From: Phascolarctos cinereus
Lineage: Eukaryota; Chordata; Mammalia; Diprotodontia; Phascolarctidae
Reading direction: 5' to 3'
Length of the DNA stretch: 64,000 nt
NCBI RefSeq assembly: GCF_002099425.1
Contig: NW_018344185.1
Span: forward strand, 2,371,001 to 2,435,000
Part shown: positions 45,764-55,945 of the stretch, piece by piece
How positions within the stretch are numbered: the stretch's first letter is position 1
Layout of the letters: each line of letters opens with the position of its first letter
Translations under genes and position numbers: made by a program
The notes under the pieces: model-generated
Seen by the model: the letters and a program-made list of their open reading frames with translations, nothing else
What the model was told of the DNA's origin: nothing
Database searches by the model: none

Positions 45764-46513
45764 TTGTTAAGGTACGAATCTGCTTCCAATGTGGAGAATG
45801 TACTGTCCCAAGCTTCGGGGTTTGTACAGCTGTTTTCAGAGATACTTGTAGGGACCTGTAAATTTTCAGTTCTTCCAAGGTGGTATGATAAGGGGCAAGG
45901 TGTTTACTCCTTTCCTGGCCTGACTACAAGTACTCCTTTCTGTCCTGTAACTGTCCTCTCCACAACCACTACAAGCTCCACCAAACCAGCGCTCCTCCTC
46001 ACCCCAGCACCGCTGCCCAGAACTGTGGCCCAGATCCAAACACGGGCAAAGCAAGAGATTCCTGCCTCAGCACTGGCAAAGAGATCCCTGCAATCCCTCT
46101 CTAATCAGCCACTGGATTCCCCCTCAGTCTGTGGGCGGAAGCTCGGGAAGCAGCTCCCCCCCACAGGGCCACGCTCTTGGGGAATGGAGCTGAAACCCCC
46201 TTCCTTTCTCAGGCACCGACAGAAACAGACTTTTCCCACTGACCTTCTAATTTGTCTTTGGCATTGGTGGATTGAGGAGTCTGGAAACCTCCACAGCTGC
46301 CCGAGATTCAGTCCTCTGAGGCCTGCTCCAGGTTTGCTGCAGCCTGCGCACCCACGCTGTGGCCTGTGCACCCACGCCTCGCTGGGCTCCCAGCCCGGCA
46401 GGATACACCTTTCTGATCAATCATCCAGGTTGTCCTGGGCTGGAAATTTGTTTCGCTCTGTCTTTTTGTGGGTTCTGCTGCTTCAGAATTTGTTTAGAGC
46501 CATTTTTTTATGA
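45764..46513 (+). other. 249-codon open frame antisense to HAL1 5'UTR
   Basis: An uninterrupted frame on the plus strand covers most of the HAL1 5'UTR in antisense. A homologous frame is open in the other HAL1 on the minus strand (62,565-62,278): both share 'RTVxQI...AKQEIPASALAK' and 'DSPSVCG'. No known domain. Primate L1 has a much shorter antisense ORF0 in its 5'UTR; whether this frame is translated is unknown. High GC lowers stop frequency, so chance remains possible. Confidence 0.45.
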
Positions 46514-46565
46514 GTATTTGGAGGGGTTTGGGGGAGAGCTCAAGGAAGTCACTGCTTTCACTCCA

Positions 46566-46574
46566 CCATCTTGG
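46566..46574 (-). promoter_or_regulatory. YY1-type box in HAL1 5' end
   Basis: Minus strand 'ccaagatgg' at +12 to +20 of the element, the position and sequence of the YY1 site that sets the start of transcription in human L1. Inference from sequence identity only. Confidence 0.65.
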
Positions 46575-46585
46575 CTCCGCCCCCC

Positions 46586-46601
46586 ATCTGAGCTATATTT
46601 T
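46586..46601 (+). repeat. Target-site duplication of the 43,709 HAL1, copy 2
   Basis: 'atctgagctatatttt', identical to 43,693-43,708. Confidence 0.95.
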
Positions 46602-46669
46602 GAAGAAGGCAAGAAACTCTATAAGGTGAAGGTGAGGAGAAAGGGTATTCTAGACATTTGTGGTCTCTG

Positions 46670-46915
46670 TGTTTTCTCTCCTATCTCTTTACCTTTGCAC
46701 TGACTATCCATCACTCCTAGAATGTGCCCCTTCCTCACCATTACCAACTACAACCCCCAATTTCCTCTCTCAGTTCAAACATTACCTTCTACATGAAGCC
46801 TTTTTCCATCCTCCTAGCAATTAGTGCCTTCTTACCCCAAAATACCCTGCATTTATGTTGTGTATATTTTGTACGTGTTTATGTAACTCTCTGCCACTAT
46901 GTTTGGCTCTAGTCT
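46670..46915 (+). mobile_element. L2 3' end
   Basis: 'cactcctagaatgtgccccttcc', 'ctctcagttcaaacattaccttctacatgaagcc', 'ttctagtctgatgagg' type 3'UTR. Confidence 0.7.
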
Positions 46916-47314
46916 GATGAGGCAGATTTCAAAATTGTCTAAGTTTGGAGCAAGGCTATCTTTAAACATGTAGTTATGAAATGGCTTGTGATTATTTCCT
47001 TAGTTAGAAAGAAAAAAACAAAACACTTTAATGATGTGCTGAGGTGGGTAAAGGCTCAAATTCCAGACCCTTATAAGGAGAAGTCAATCTGTGTCATTCT
47101 CTCTCAGAGTTGTCCCAAAACTCTTTCAGGGGACAAAGGGGTATCATGAAATGTAAGAACAAGGTCAAATACAAGAATTTATGAGAGATAAATCTTTAAC
47201 AGAATTGTCTTTAGCAGAATTTATTTTAAAAAAAACACAGTTAGAAAGTGGTACCCATGATATCTATTTGTGAAATAAGAATAGGGTACATATAGACACA
47301 CATGTACATACTTT
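46916..47314. other. Unassigned sequence
   Basis: No recognised gene or repeat. Confidence 0.4.
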
Positions 47315-47447
47315 GTATGTGTGTGTATATATATGATATATATATGTATATATATATATAATATGCATATGTTGTATACATATATAAATATATAAGTAAA
47401 TAAATTTTATATATGTATATATATGTATATGTATATGTATGTATATA

Positions 47448-47526
<79 letters not shown>
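47315..47526 (+). repeat. (TATATG)n hexanucleotide array with (TA)n flank
   Basis: About 13 regular 'gtatat' hexamers at roughly 47,449-47,526, preceded by irregular 'atatatgtata' runs. Long open frames across it are artefacts of the repeat. Confidence 0.95.
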
Positions 47527-47879
47527 TGTCTCTCTCAGTAGAGTCATCAACTGATTTGCCTAGCATGGGATAGAGCACATGAAACTCATACACCTGGGGG
47601 AAATTGCAAATTGCCCACAGGTCTATGGGACCATTCCCTTCAGGTCTCATATTCCTGGTAAACAGCCCGATAAAAGCATTCCAGACTCAATTTTTAAATT
47701 TTTTTTAATCTTAAAATTAAATTAATTTTTTAGACTAAATTTCAAGACACATGCATGCAGATGACCTCAGCAAACTGAGAAAGTTGGATATGCAGAGGTA
47801 GTAGCCAACAATGAAGGGGAATATGCATCTCAAGTCACCTCTGGCAGTAAGATTTCTTAAACTTTAAATACCTTGATTT
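47527..47879. other. Unassigned sequence
   Basis: No recognised gene or repeat. Confidence 0.4.
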
Positions 47880-48065
47880 ATTCATCATATCTTGTATACA
47901 CACATATGCATGTATATGTATATATGTATATATTATATGCATGTACAGGTAAATATTTGTGAATGTATATATACATATGCATATATGTATATGTATGTAT
48001 AATCTCCATGCTCTTCCCATCAGAACTGTGCCTAAGCCATCCCAGTTTGACGGAAAAAATATGTG

Positions 48066-48122
<57 letters not shown>

Positions 48123-48195
48123 TTGTGTGTGTGCATGCTTGTATGAATGTATATTCACATGTATATATGAATGAATATATATGAAACATGTACAT
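47880..48195 (+). repeat. Compound (TATG)n/(TA)n/(TG)n microsatellite region
   Basis: 'catgtatatgtatatatgta', then non-repetitive 48,001-48,060, then 'tatatatatatatatatatg' and about 48 bases of tgtgtg (48,086-48,132), then 'gtatatatgaatgaata'. Confidence 0.9.
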
Positions 48196-49513
48196 ATATA
48201 TTACATTTTAATGGAATATATTTTCTCCAAACTAGGATGTTGACTCAGGTATGGTCCTATATGGAAGAACATGGATCCATTGGCCTTTCTTAGTCATTCT
48301 TCCAATAGACATGATTTTGTAATATAAATTTATTTTTAAATTTCACATAAAATAAGTCAAAGAAAATCTTTTTTTTCTTTGTCTTGAAAAAAATGTTTTG
48401 TTTTGGAGAGGAGCAGTTTTTCAAGAGGTCACAGAAAATGTCAATGAAATATGCAATATTCTTCCCAGATGGAGGGCATTAACCTCTACATATAGGAAGT
48501 TAAAAACATAGGACTAGATACTAGGGATTTCCAGGTCCAAGTCTTGTCACTACATGGCATTTATCAACATATTTGCTTTCCCTGGGAATTTAGCTTTATT
48601 CATCTTGGTATTCCTGACATCAGAAAGAAGTCAGAAAAGGGAAGATTTGTTTGTTCTTTGTCTTATGTCCCTTAAACAAAAGAAGCAAAATGGTCTGAAC
48701 CATATTCAAAAACTACTGGAGCCTCACCTTTGACACCTGCATCTTCACCTCTCACCACACAAAGAGCTCAGCATCCAACTAGAAGCATTGCTCAGAAGGA
48801 ACAAAGAACACAGAAGAAAGTGCAAATGAACCAAAGGGAGTGGGTCTAGAGAGAGCCCAGCAGGTAGGTGGATCAGGGCACAAAAAATCTATTTGATGTT
48901 TCTATTAGCTCTAAAGCCAAGGAAATGGAATTAGAAAGGAAACCATACGAGAAGATTCTTTGAAGAAGGTCATTTTGCTGATGCTAATAATAGCTACCAT
49001 ACACATTTAAGGCACAAAAAATAGTCATAGAAATTGGAGATGGAGTAGACTGAGGTCTCAAACAGATTGGTGATAGATTAAAGAATCCTGGCTAGGATGA
49101 CAGGACCATGGCCAGTGTCCATACCCAACCTATCAACAATGACTAAAGGCATTCAAAATGCCACTTTGAAGTAAATGTCTGTAGCCTGCAGGGAAGGAGT
49201 TGGAGTCTGAGAATAGCTAGCATGTTAAATGTCCATAGGCTAAAGGGAAAGAATATAAATAGAGGCCTTTCCTAAAGGCATTTCTAAGGGGCTGAGGGAG
49301 GGTGAAGGGGGAGAATCATCAGAAGCCATGATCTGAGAAGTATCAGCAGCTATTAAAATTCTCCCCCATACACGTATTTCCTGAAGTTTCTCTGTCAGCA
49401 CCCCTAATCCTTCTGCCTTCTTTACTTTACAATTTATTATCCTAACAGCAAACATACAGAGACTCTCCCTTACTCAGAAGTTAGGCCTCAGGTGAAGAGC
49501 AAAAAGTGTCTCA

Positions 49514-49515
<2 letters not shown>
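48196..49515. other. 1.3 kb without recognised gene or repeat
   Basis: Unique-looking sequence; short open frame 49,455-49,240 on the minus strand has no known motif. Confidence 0.4.
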
Positions 49516-49559
<44 letters not shown>

Positions 49560-49578
49560 ACACACACACACACACACT
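49516..49578 (+). repeat. (CA)n microsatellite
   Basis: About 62 bases of acacac with one interruption. Confidence 0.95.
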
Positions 49579-49674
49579 GAATAAACAATCTATTCCCAGA
49601 TGATTATGCATAGAACTCCCAGATCCACATATCCAGCCCTTATATTCCTCTTGGTTTCAACGCTCTCATATTAA

Positions 49675-49885
49675 GATAATAATATCATAAGCTCAGATCT
49701 AGAAGGAATCTCAGATGTCATCTAGTACAATCCCCTTACTGTACAAATGAGAAAACTGAGGCTCATGGAGGTAAAGTGATTATTCCAAGTTCATAAATAT
49801 AAAAGGTAGGATTTGAACCCTACCTACTCTTTTGACTTCAGAGTCAGTACAGTCTGTACTACACCACTGATGCCATGATTGTTAA
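49675..49885 (-). mobile_element. MIR3/THER-type SINE
   Basis: 'cataagctcagatctagaaggaatctcagatgtcatctag', 'caaatgagaaaactgaggctc', 'aggatttgaaccctacc'. Confidence 0.8.
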
Positions 49886-49889
49886 CTGC

Positions 49890-50390
49890 CTGGAGAACAT
49901 CTTTATGAATTTCCTTTCAGATTCATTATATCCAAATCACAATCATCTCTGCCCCTCACCTTAAACCTGATTCTTTCCTACAAATTTCCCTATTTCTATT
50001 GAGGCTACCACTTTCTTCCTAGTCACCCAAGTTTTCCACCTGGGAGTCATCCTTGATTTCTTTGCCTCTTACTGCCAATATCCAATCAACAGTGACATCC
50101 TACAAGTTCTATCTATACAATATCTCCCATATCTACCCCCTTCCTTTCCTTACAGCCACCAACTCAGTCCAGCCCCTAATCACCCCTTGCCTGGATTATA
50201 GGAGTAGCCTACCTTGCATCCAGTCTCTTCCCTCTCCATTCCACTCTCCACACAGCTACCAAAACCACCTCCCTAAGGCATTGGTCTAAACATGTGACTC
50301 CCCAGCTTAAAAATCTTCAATGTTTCCTCATAACTCTAGAATGAAATGCAAATTCCTCCACCAGCTACCTAAGGCTCTCCTTAATCTTAT
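49890..50390 (+). mobile_element. L2 ORF2 fragment (RT C-terminal part)
   Basis: 'cacctgggagtcatccttgatttc', 'tacaagttctatctatacaatatctccc', 'cccttgcctggattatagg', 'ccactctccacacagctacc', 'catgtgactccccagc' follow the L2 ORF2 order ('LGVILDSS', 'SRLDYCNSLL', 'HTAARVIF', 'HVTPLLK'). Confidence 0.85.
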
Positions 50391-50409
50391 ATATACATGT
50401 GTGTGTGTA

Positions 50410-50440
<31 letters not shown>

Positions 50441-50660
50441 CACACACACATATACATATACATACATACACACACTCTCCTTAATCTTACATATACACAT
50501 ATAAGATTAAGGAGAGTGTATGTGTGTGTATGTATATGTATATGTATATGTATGTATATATATATATATGTGTATATGTGTCTTCTGTCTGTATCTGTGT
50601 CTGTATATATAAAATGTCTGTGTGTACATGCATACATACATACATACATACATATCTCCA
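50391..50660. repeat. Compound microsatellite with a long inverted repeat
   Basis: (TG)n, (CA)n, (TA)n and (TATG)n runs surround three copies of the L2-derived word 'ctctccttaatctta': direct at 50,375-50,389 and 50,475-50,489, inverted at 50,502-50,516. The last two form a hairpin with a 12-base loop; the flanking CA/TA runs extend the arms to about 55 bases. Confidence 0.85.
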
Positions 50661-50664
50661 TCCC

Positions 50665-50880
50665 AAATCATTCATCAGTGCTCTCATGCTCTTATCTAAT
50701 ACTTCTAACTAGATGCACTGTCAGAACCTCCAACTCAGCATAAAGAAAACTAATTCATTTTCCCAAAAATATAAAAATGGCAGCACCACCTTCTGAATTA
50801 CCTAGGTTTAGGACCTTAGATTCATGTTTCACTATTCCTTCTCTCCCTCAATTTCTCACTGATATGTCTCTCCTGTAACA
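50665..50880 (+). mobile_element. L2 ORF2 fragment
   Basis: 'agaacctccaactcagcataaagaaaactaattcattttcc', 'cttctgaattacctagg', 'tcatgtttcactattccttctctccctc' match the L2 region just upstream of the part at 49,890. Order is inverted relative to an intact L2, so separate copies or a rearrangement. Confidence 0.6.
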
Positions 50881-50999
50881 GAAGGAGAAATAACCCTCTG
50901 CATGTGTTTATGACACCATTCCTTCCATTCTTTACCAGGACCTTGCACCAGAATCCAGCTTCCTTTTCTAAAGCGTCATCAGTCTCTTCCTCTTCACTG

Positions 51000-51334
51000 C
51001 CTCCTACCCCTCTTCTGTCTACCCACATGCTTGGACCTTTTTAATACTAAAAAGTCAGCCTTCACCATGTCTATGGTATCCAGCTGACATCCTATCTCAT
51101 CTCTCTTCTCCTTTCCCCTACTAAACTTTTCAAAAATTACCTATGTCTTATGGATGCCTCTATTTCCTCACTTCCCACTGTCTTCTCAACCCCTTTCAAT
51201 TAGGTTCCACCCACATCTCTCTACTAAGAGTCCTCTTAGGGTTCTCTCAGTGACCTTATAATCACCAAATCTAATGCCTTTTTATTTTTTGTCAAATTAT
51301 GGGGTTTGGAGTTGGGAAAGAGTACAGAGAAGGT
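51000..51334 (+). mobile_element. L2 ORF2 fragment (region before RT catalytic box)
   Basis: 'ttaggttccacccacatctctctactaagagtcc', 'cagtgaccttataatcaccaaatctaatgcc' fit the L2 RT entry region. Confidence 0.55.
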
Positions 51335-51381
51335 AGCTGGGAAGTATAACAGATAGATTACTGAACTTAGAGTCCACAAAA
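51335..51381 (+). mobile_element. MIR, 5' part (split; continues 51,576-51,760)
   Basis: 'ggtagctgggaagtataacagatagattactgaac'; after the inserted SINE it resumes 'cctgagttcaaattttgacc', 'gtttccttacctataaaag', 'agtagtacctactgc'. Confidence 0.65.
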
Positions 51382-51566
51382 TCATAGGATCATAGATTAA
51401 GAAATGGAGGGGTCCTTAGAAGTCATGGACTCCAAATCATCATTTTACATATGAGAAAAGAGAAGCACAGAGAGGTTTGTCTTACTCAGGATCACAATGT
51501 AAGTAAGTGGTTGAGCTAGAATTTGAACCTAGGACTTCTTGTTTCCAAGTCTGGTGTCCTATCCAC
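51382..51566 (-). mobile_element. MIR3/THER-type SINE inserted in MIR, with 9-bp TSD
   Basis: 'taggatcatagattaag', 'ggggtccttagaagtcatgg', 'catatgagaaaagagaagcacagag', 'gaatttgaacctaggac'. Flanked by 'tccacaaaa' at 51,373-51,381 and 51,567-51,575. Confidence 0.8.
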
Positions 51567-51575
51567 TCCACAAAA

Positions 51576-51765
51576 CCTGAGTTCAAATTTTGACCCTGAA
51601 TAAGTCACTTAATGTCTGTTAGCCTTTGTTTCCTTACCTATAAAAGAAAAATAAAAGTAGTACCTACTGCACAGAGTTATTGTGATGATCAAGTGAAATG
51701 ATATATGTAAAATAATTTGTAAAACTCTAAAGCATTATATAAATGAGCTATTTTCAGTCCCCATC
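51576..51765 (+). mobile_element. MIR, 3' part
   Basis: Second half of the MIR split by the SINE at 51,382. Confidence 0.7.
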
Positions 51766-52160
51766 TCTCTTGACCTATATGTAGCCCTTAACCATTTGTC
51801 CCATCTTATTCCACTGAATACTCTCTAATTCTTTGACTTCAGAGAAATTTTACTTTCCCATTTTTCTTCTGCAGTCTGACTACTCTCTCTCTCTGTCTTG
51901 TTTATGTGCTCATTATCCTCTTTCTGGCCCCTTATCATGGAGTCATCCTGGTCCTGATCCCTTTTATCTTATCCAGCTAGCCAGCTAGCTACTCTCTCCC
52001 TTGTCAATTTACATAGTCTAAACAGATAACTTGAAAATGTATACCTCTAATCCTGACCTCTTTTCTGATCTCCACATCTTCATCTCCCATGGCTTACAGG
52101 ACATTTCCATTTGAGTGTTCTCACAGCCATTTCAAACACTACTAGTCTAAAATTTTGTTA
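51766..52160 (+). mobile_element. L2 ORF2 fragment (RT region), continuing the 51,000 piece
   Basis: 'tcttgacctatatgtagccc', 'cttgtttatgtgctcattatcc', 'ccttatcatggagtcatcc' and 'cctgatcccttttatcttatcc' fit the stretch of L2 between 'LDLSAAFDTVDH' and the catalytic box, in eroded form. Confidence 0.5.
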
Positions 52161-52745
52161 TTGTTGTTATTGTTGTTGTTGTTGTTAACATCTTTTTAAT
52201 CATGTTTGAAATCTATTTTCTTACTTGATTTCTAACTCCTTGAGGCAAGGGATTGTCTTATCTAAATTTTGTATCTTTCTCACTGGTCGCAGAGTGATCA
52301 GCACATGATAGGTGCTCAATAAATGTGTCAGGTTGTATTATTCCCCACTTTCACCTCCTATTTTAATGTCTCTATGCCTTTGCTCAAGGTATCCTTCATA
52401 TTTAGAATGTACACCTTAGTTCCCCTGCCCCCATCTCTATTGACAACCTCCCACTTCCTATAAAGTTCAACTCTAAACCATTGCCTCCATGAAGCCTTCC
52501 AGGAATGCCCCATGCCCTTCTACCAGGAGAATTAGGCACCTTTTCTCCACATGTTCATAGTACTTTGGTCCCTTCCCTTGCCCTTATACCATTCTCCTTT
52601 TTATTATGAACTCATCCATCCCTCCCTTAGATGAAAAACTCCTTGTGAGAGCAAGTTGTGTATGTGTGTATGTGTGTGCATAATTGAAACCCTAGAGCCT
52701 AGCAAAGTGCATTGCATGATAAAGCAACTTAATATTTCTTAAATT
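52161..52745 (+). mobile_element. Two L2 3' end copies
   Basis: First 52,200-52,330 ('ctaactccttgaggcaaggg', 'gatcagcacatgataggtgctcaataaatg'); second 52,340-52,740 ('cctttgctcaaggtatccttc', 'ataaagttcaactctaaacc', 'catgaagccttccaggaatg', 'aaaaactccttgtgag'). Confidence 0.75.
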
Positions 52746-53351
52746 GAATTGTGCTCTCACAAACATTTTCTTTTCATGCTGAGATACAAGAAAAGAAGCT
52801 TCATATGATGAGTAACAAGTTCACAATATACTCCCAAGCTTTTTCAGATGCTTTTAAGGCATGGCACTTATGATGATACTGTTTATTAGACCTCAATCAA
52901 ATCCACTTGGGATTTTTGTTTATTTTAGGAAAAAATAGAACAATTCCTTAGTATATTCCTTCATTGGAATTTTTGGTTAAGTTGCTTCGCCTGCACAAAT
53001 ATCCCAATTGCTGACACTGCTTATGGGTTGGATGGAGGAGCTGAATGAACTAGAAGGTTTTAAAATTAAAAAGAAGAAAGAAAAGAGAGAATTAGATAAA
53101 ATTTGAGGATTTTTAAAAAATGAACAGGTTAGCTGGATTACCCTAAAAGTTTGATGAGTTCCACAACCAAATTGTACTAGCTTAAATCCTATTTTGAAGG
53201 AGAAAAGTCTACTTCAGTCCAACAAGTGACCCTTTTTGCTCACTTAAATCTGAGAATGAAGGACAAACAACAAGTCTACTCCATTATGGTCATTCATCAT
53301 TAAGTGGGAAACTCTGTATTCCAACATTCTCCTCACAGAACAGTTAGTCTT
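52746..53351. other. Unassigned sequence
   Basis: No recognised gene or repeat. Confidence 0.4.
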
Positions 53352-53775
53352 TCTTAAATAGTATTTTATTTTTCCCCAATTGCATGTAAAGACAATTTTT
53401 AACATTTCATTTTTTAAAAATTTTGAGTTCCAAATTTTCTCCTTCATCTTCTCCCTCCCTAATATGGTAAGAAATTTGATATAGGTTATATATGTACAAT
53501 TATATAAAATATTTTTCTGTGTGAGTCATGTCATGATAGAAGAAACAGACCAAAAAATTTTTTAAAAAAACACAAAAAAGTAAAAAATAGTATGCTTTCA
53601 TCTGTATTCAGACTCCACCAGTTTCTTCTCCAGTATGTGGATAGCATTTTTTATCATGAGTCCTCTGGAATCGTCTTGGATCATTGTATTTCTGAGAATA
53701 GCTAAGTCATTCACAATTGATCATCCTACAACATTGCTGTTACTCTGCACAATGTTCTCCTTGTACAGAATGGTC
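53352..53775 (-). mobile_element. L1 3' end (3'UTR and last ORF2 codons)
   Basis: Antisense: 'atttttccccaattgcatgtaaag', 'ttttgagttccaaattttctcc', 'gatataggttatatatgtac', 'agactccaccagtttcttctcc', 'ggaatcgtcttggatcattg', 'gatcatcctacaacattgctg'. Matches the 3' end of the 33,790 L1. Confidence 0.9.
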
Positions 53776-55009
53776 AGTCCTAACACAGTCACAGGACAAA
53801 CTGAATATAAACTAAGCCTAACCTGAGATAACCAATTTCCTCGTAATAGATAGAACAGGACTTTGTCCACAGCAGATTGTAGGTATGTTGATGATGCTTT
53901 CAAGCACTCATTATGTCTTCAATGTCTCTTCAAATATTTATAGAATCCCCTAGTCGAATTCTGATAGTTTTGATTTTAGAACAAATGCATTTCCCCAATG
54001 TTATTAAATTCCCTTTAACTTTATGATATTCTACAGGATGGGTAACAGCGTATTCTCCATTTTTGCTGAAAACAAAGAACAAGCTAAGACAACAACTACG
54101 TGGAATTTGGGTTAGGTGCCTAGACAGATTTCCTGATTGCTCAAATTTGAGACTTAGAACATCATACTCTACATGGTTCCTTAAACACAGTAAGAATCAT
54201 GTAAATGTTTGTTGAATTGAACACAATACTAAGGGAATTTGTAGAGGCTCCTTATAGGATATTTTTAAAAGCATTTTTGAGATTAATTGGGGGCAGGTAA
54301 ATTTAATGAACTTTTAGGCATGTACCACCATTGATGTTTTGATTAGTATAGCGCTAGAGGTATAGTGTCACAAGCCTACTACATTTCCTTGATCACCACA
54401 CTTTAATTTCACCAGGAATTTCCACGTCTTGGCTCTAGATGCTTGCTCCTCAATTCTCAGTGCTACCATTCATCACTTAATCCCAGATACCTTGCCAGCA
54501 ATGATGGGCTTCTTTCCCAGTGTGTTCTCTGAAGTCAGCATGCAACACTTCTTTAGATTTTCCATTAATCACTACAAGGACCAATTCTAAGGATGAAAAT
54601 AGAAAAGGAGGAACTTAAGAAATTGTGGAAGCCTTGACATTTATCCATGCTCTCCCATATAAATAAATGCCAAATGAGCTTCTGCCCTGATTTGATTACA
54701 TCATTTCTTCTAGATCTTATTTTCTAGATCTTATCAGCCAGGTCAGTCCTGACTGGCTAGATAAGACATTGGGTTAGTTCAGTGTCTGGGTTTCCTACTG
54801 ATGGTGGATTCAGTTTGTTAAGCCTTTCTCAGGCCTTCTACAGCCAGCTTTCTAACCCTCACTACAAATGTGAATGACTCAAGTGTATGGATGGCACTTA
54901 TTTCAATATTTTAAAGGAACCCTCGTCTCATTAATGTCATAGTAAAACACAACCCATTTACCTTACTATGTGCCCCTTTTTCATGTCTATGGTAGATCTA
55001 TCCAACCTA
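53776..55009. other. 1.2 kb, mostly unassigned
   Basis: May include the decayed 3' end of the RTE element that starts above 55,010, but I could not recognise it. Confidence 0.35.
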
Positions 55010-55744
55010 GTACAGGTCTTCTGGTTTTGCTTTGTTTTGTTTTTTAATATTTCACTTTTACCATTAGAGCACTAAGGCTTTCATCTGTTATCTCTTAATC
55101 TCATCACTTAACCAGCCCATCTCTGCAGTCATAAATATCCATGTTGACATCTTTTGACCACTTCTTGTATATGATATCAATAGCACTTCTTCAGCCTAAA
55201 CTCACCACTCTATATCTTTCTATTGGTCCTTAGGACACATGTAGTTTTGATTTGCCTGGGAGCATGGTGTTATTATATGACTATGAATCTCTCACATAAA
55301 AGATTCATAGTCATATAGTGACACTGAAAGAGTATTGATACTAAAAAAACAAAGATAGGCTTTCATTGCAGACAGATCTTGGGATAATTAAAAGTGTTTT
55401 GCAGTTTCACGAATGCAATTCAGCTTACTCTCTTCCTCCTATTTAATTCTTAAACTGGTGTAATTTCTATATTGTGCCTAAGATGTGTGTATACACATAT
55501 ATGTGTGTGTGGGTGTACATATAAAACTAACCCAATAAATTGCATGCCATGATCTAGATAATATGCATTCTCTATCCAGTTGGAGTTTTTTCCCTCTTTA
55601 AATGACTAATCTGATCTCTTTTGAATGGCCTCAAAATTGATCTCATTGATGAGGCCTTGTAGTGTCCCATGGTTCATTGAGATTAACACAATATCGTCTG
55701 AAAATGGGTGTTATCTGGAAACCTTTTAAGACAAATCTACTGTA
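55010..55744 (-). mobile_element. RTE-type LINE fragment (RT catalytic box to C-terminal region)
   Basis: Minus strand, in order: 'FSDDIVLIS' at 55,704-55,678 (family FADDIVLI); 'KTxWMENAY' near 55,570; 'RRKR..-IAFVKLQNTF' at about 55,445-55,400; 'LYDYES' at about 55,319-55,302 (family LYGCESW); 'LQRWAG-VMRLRDNR' at about 55,130-55,085. These blocks in this order identify an RTE/BovB-like reverse transcriptase. Eroded by stops. Bases 55,946-56,340 may continue it upstream, across a SINE. Confidence 0.75.
55265..55326 (+). repeat. Hairpin-forming inverted repeat in RTE remnant
   Basis: Arms 55,265-55,290 and 55,301-55,326 pair over 26 positions without a mismatch if read as plus-strand RNA (22 Watson-Crick, 4 G-U), with a 10-base loop. 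The inner 17 bp are perfect also as DNA. The right arm is RTE coding sequence; the left arm looks like its inverted copy. Confidence 0.85.
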
Positions 55745-55945
55745 GAGTCATAGAATGAGATATTTGGAACTAAAAGTGATTTACAGGCCATCTACTCCAA
55801 CCCCCTCATTTCAAAAATGAAGAAACTGAGGCCAAAGGAGATTAAATGACTTGACTAAATCATACAGGTGGTAAGTAGCAGAGTGATTTTGAGACCAGAT
55901 CTTCTGATGCCAAATCCAACATTCTTTCCACTGTACCAGAGATAC
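55745..55945 (-). mobile_element. MIR3/THER-type SINE
   Basis: 'agagtcatagaatgagatatttggaac', 'gccatctactccaaccccctcatttc', 'gaagaaactgaggcc', 'catacaggtggtaagtagcag'. Confidence 0.85.

Larger units (their letters stand above)
43709..46585 (-). mobile_element. Complete HAL1 element with perfect 16-bp TSD
   Basis: On the minus strand: 5' end 'gggggcggagccaagatgg' at 46,585; 854-bp GC-rich 5'UTR; ORF1 (45,731-44,702); purine-rich spacer; 3' tail. There is no ORF2 sequence: the spacer ends ('aaatagagttag') directly in the L1 3'UTR ('cacaacatgtctactatgg'). The 3' region is unusual: after a first L1-type tail (44,040-43,960) a second purine-rich block and a second tail follow (43,945-43,709). Perfect TSD and few ORF1 breaks mark it as the youngest complete LINE-type copy here. 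It needs L1 proteins in trans. Confidence 0.95.

Noticed and set aside
45866-46371. Proline/glycine-rich short frames in the sense direction of the HAL1 5'UTR as genes
   Set aside because: They are 5'UTR sequence of a LINE. A shared 'VGKVCFC' start in both copies might be an upstream ORF, but support is thin.
47264-48195. Open frames rich in Tyr/Ile/His/Thr across the microsatellites
   Set aside because: They are translations of TATATG, TA and TG repeats.
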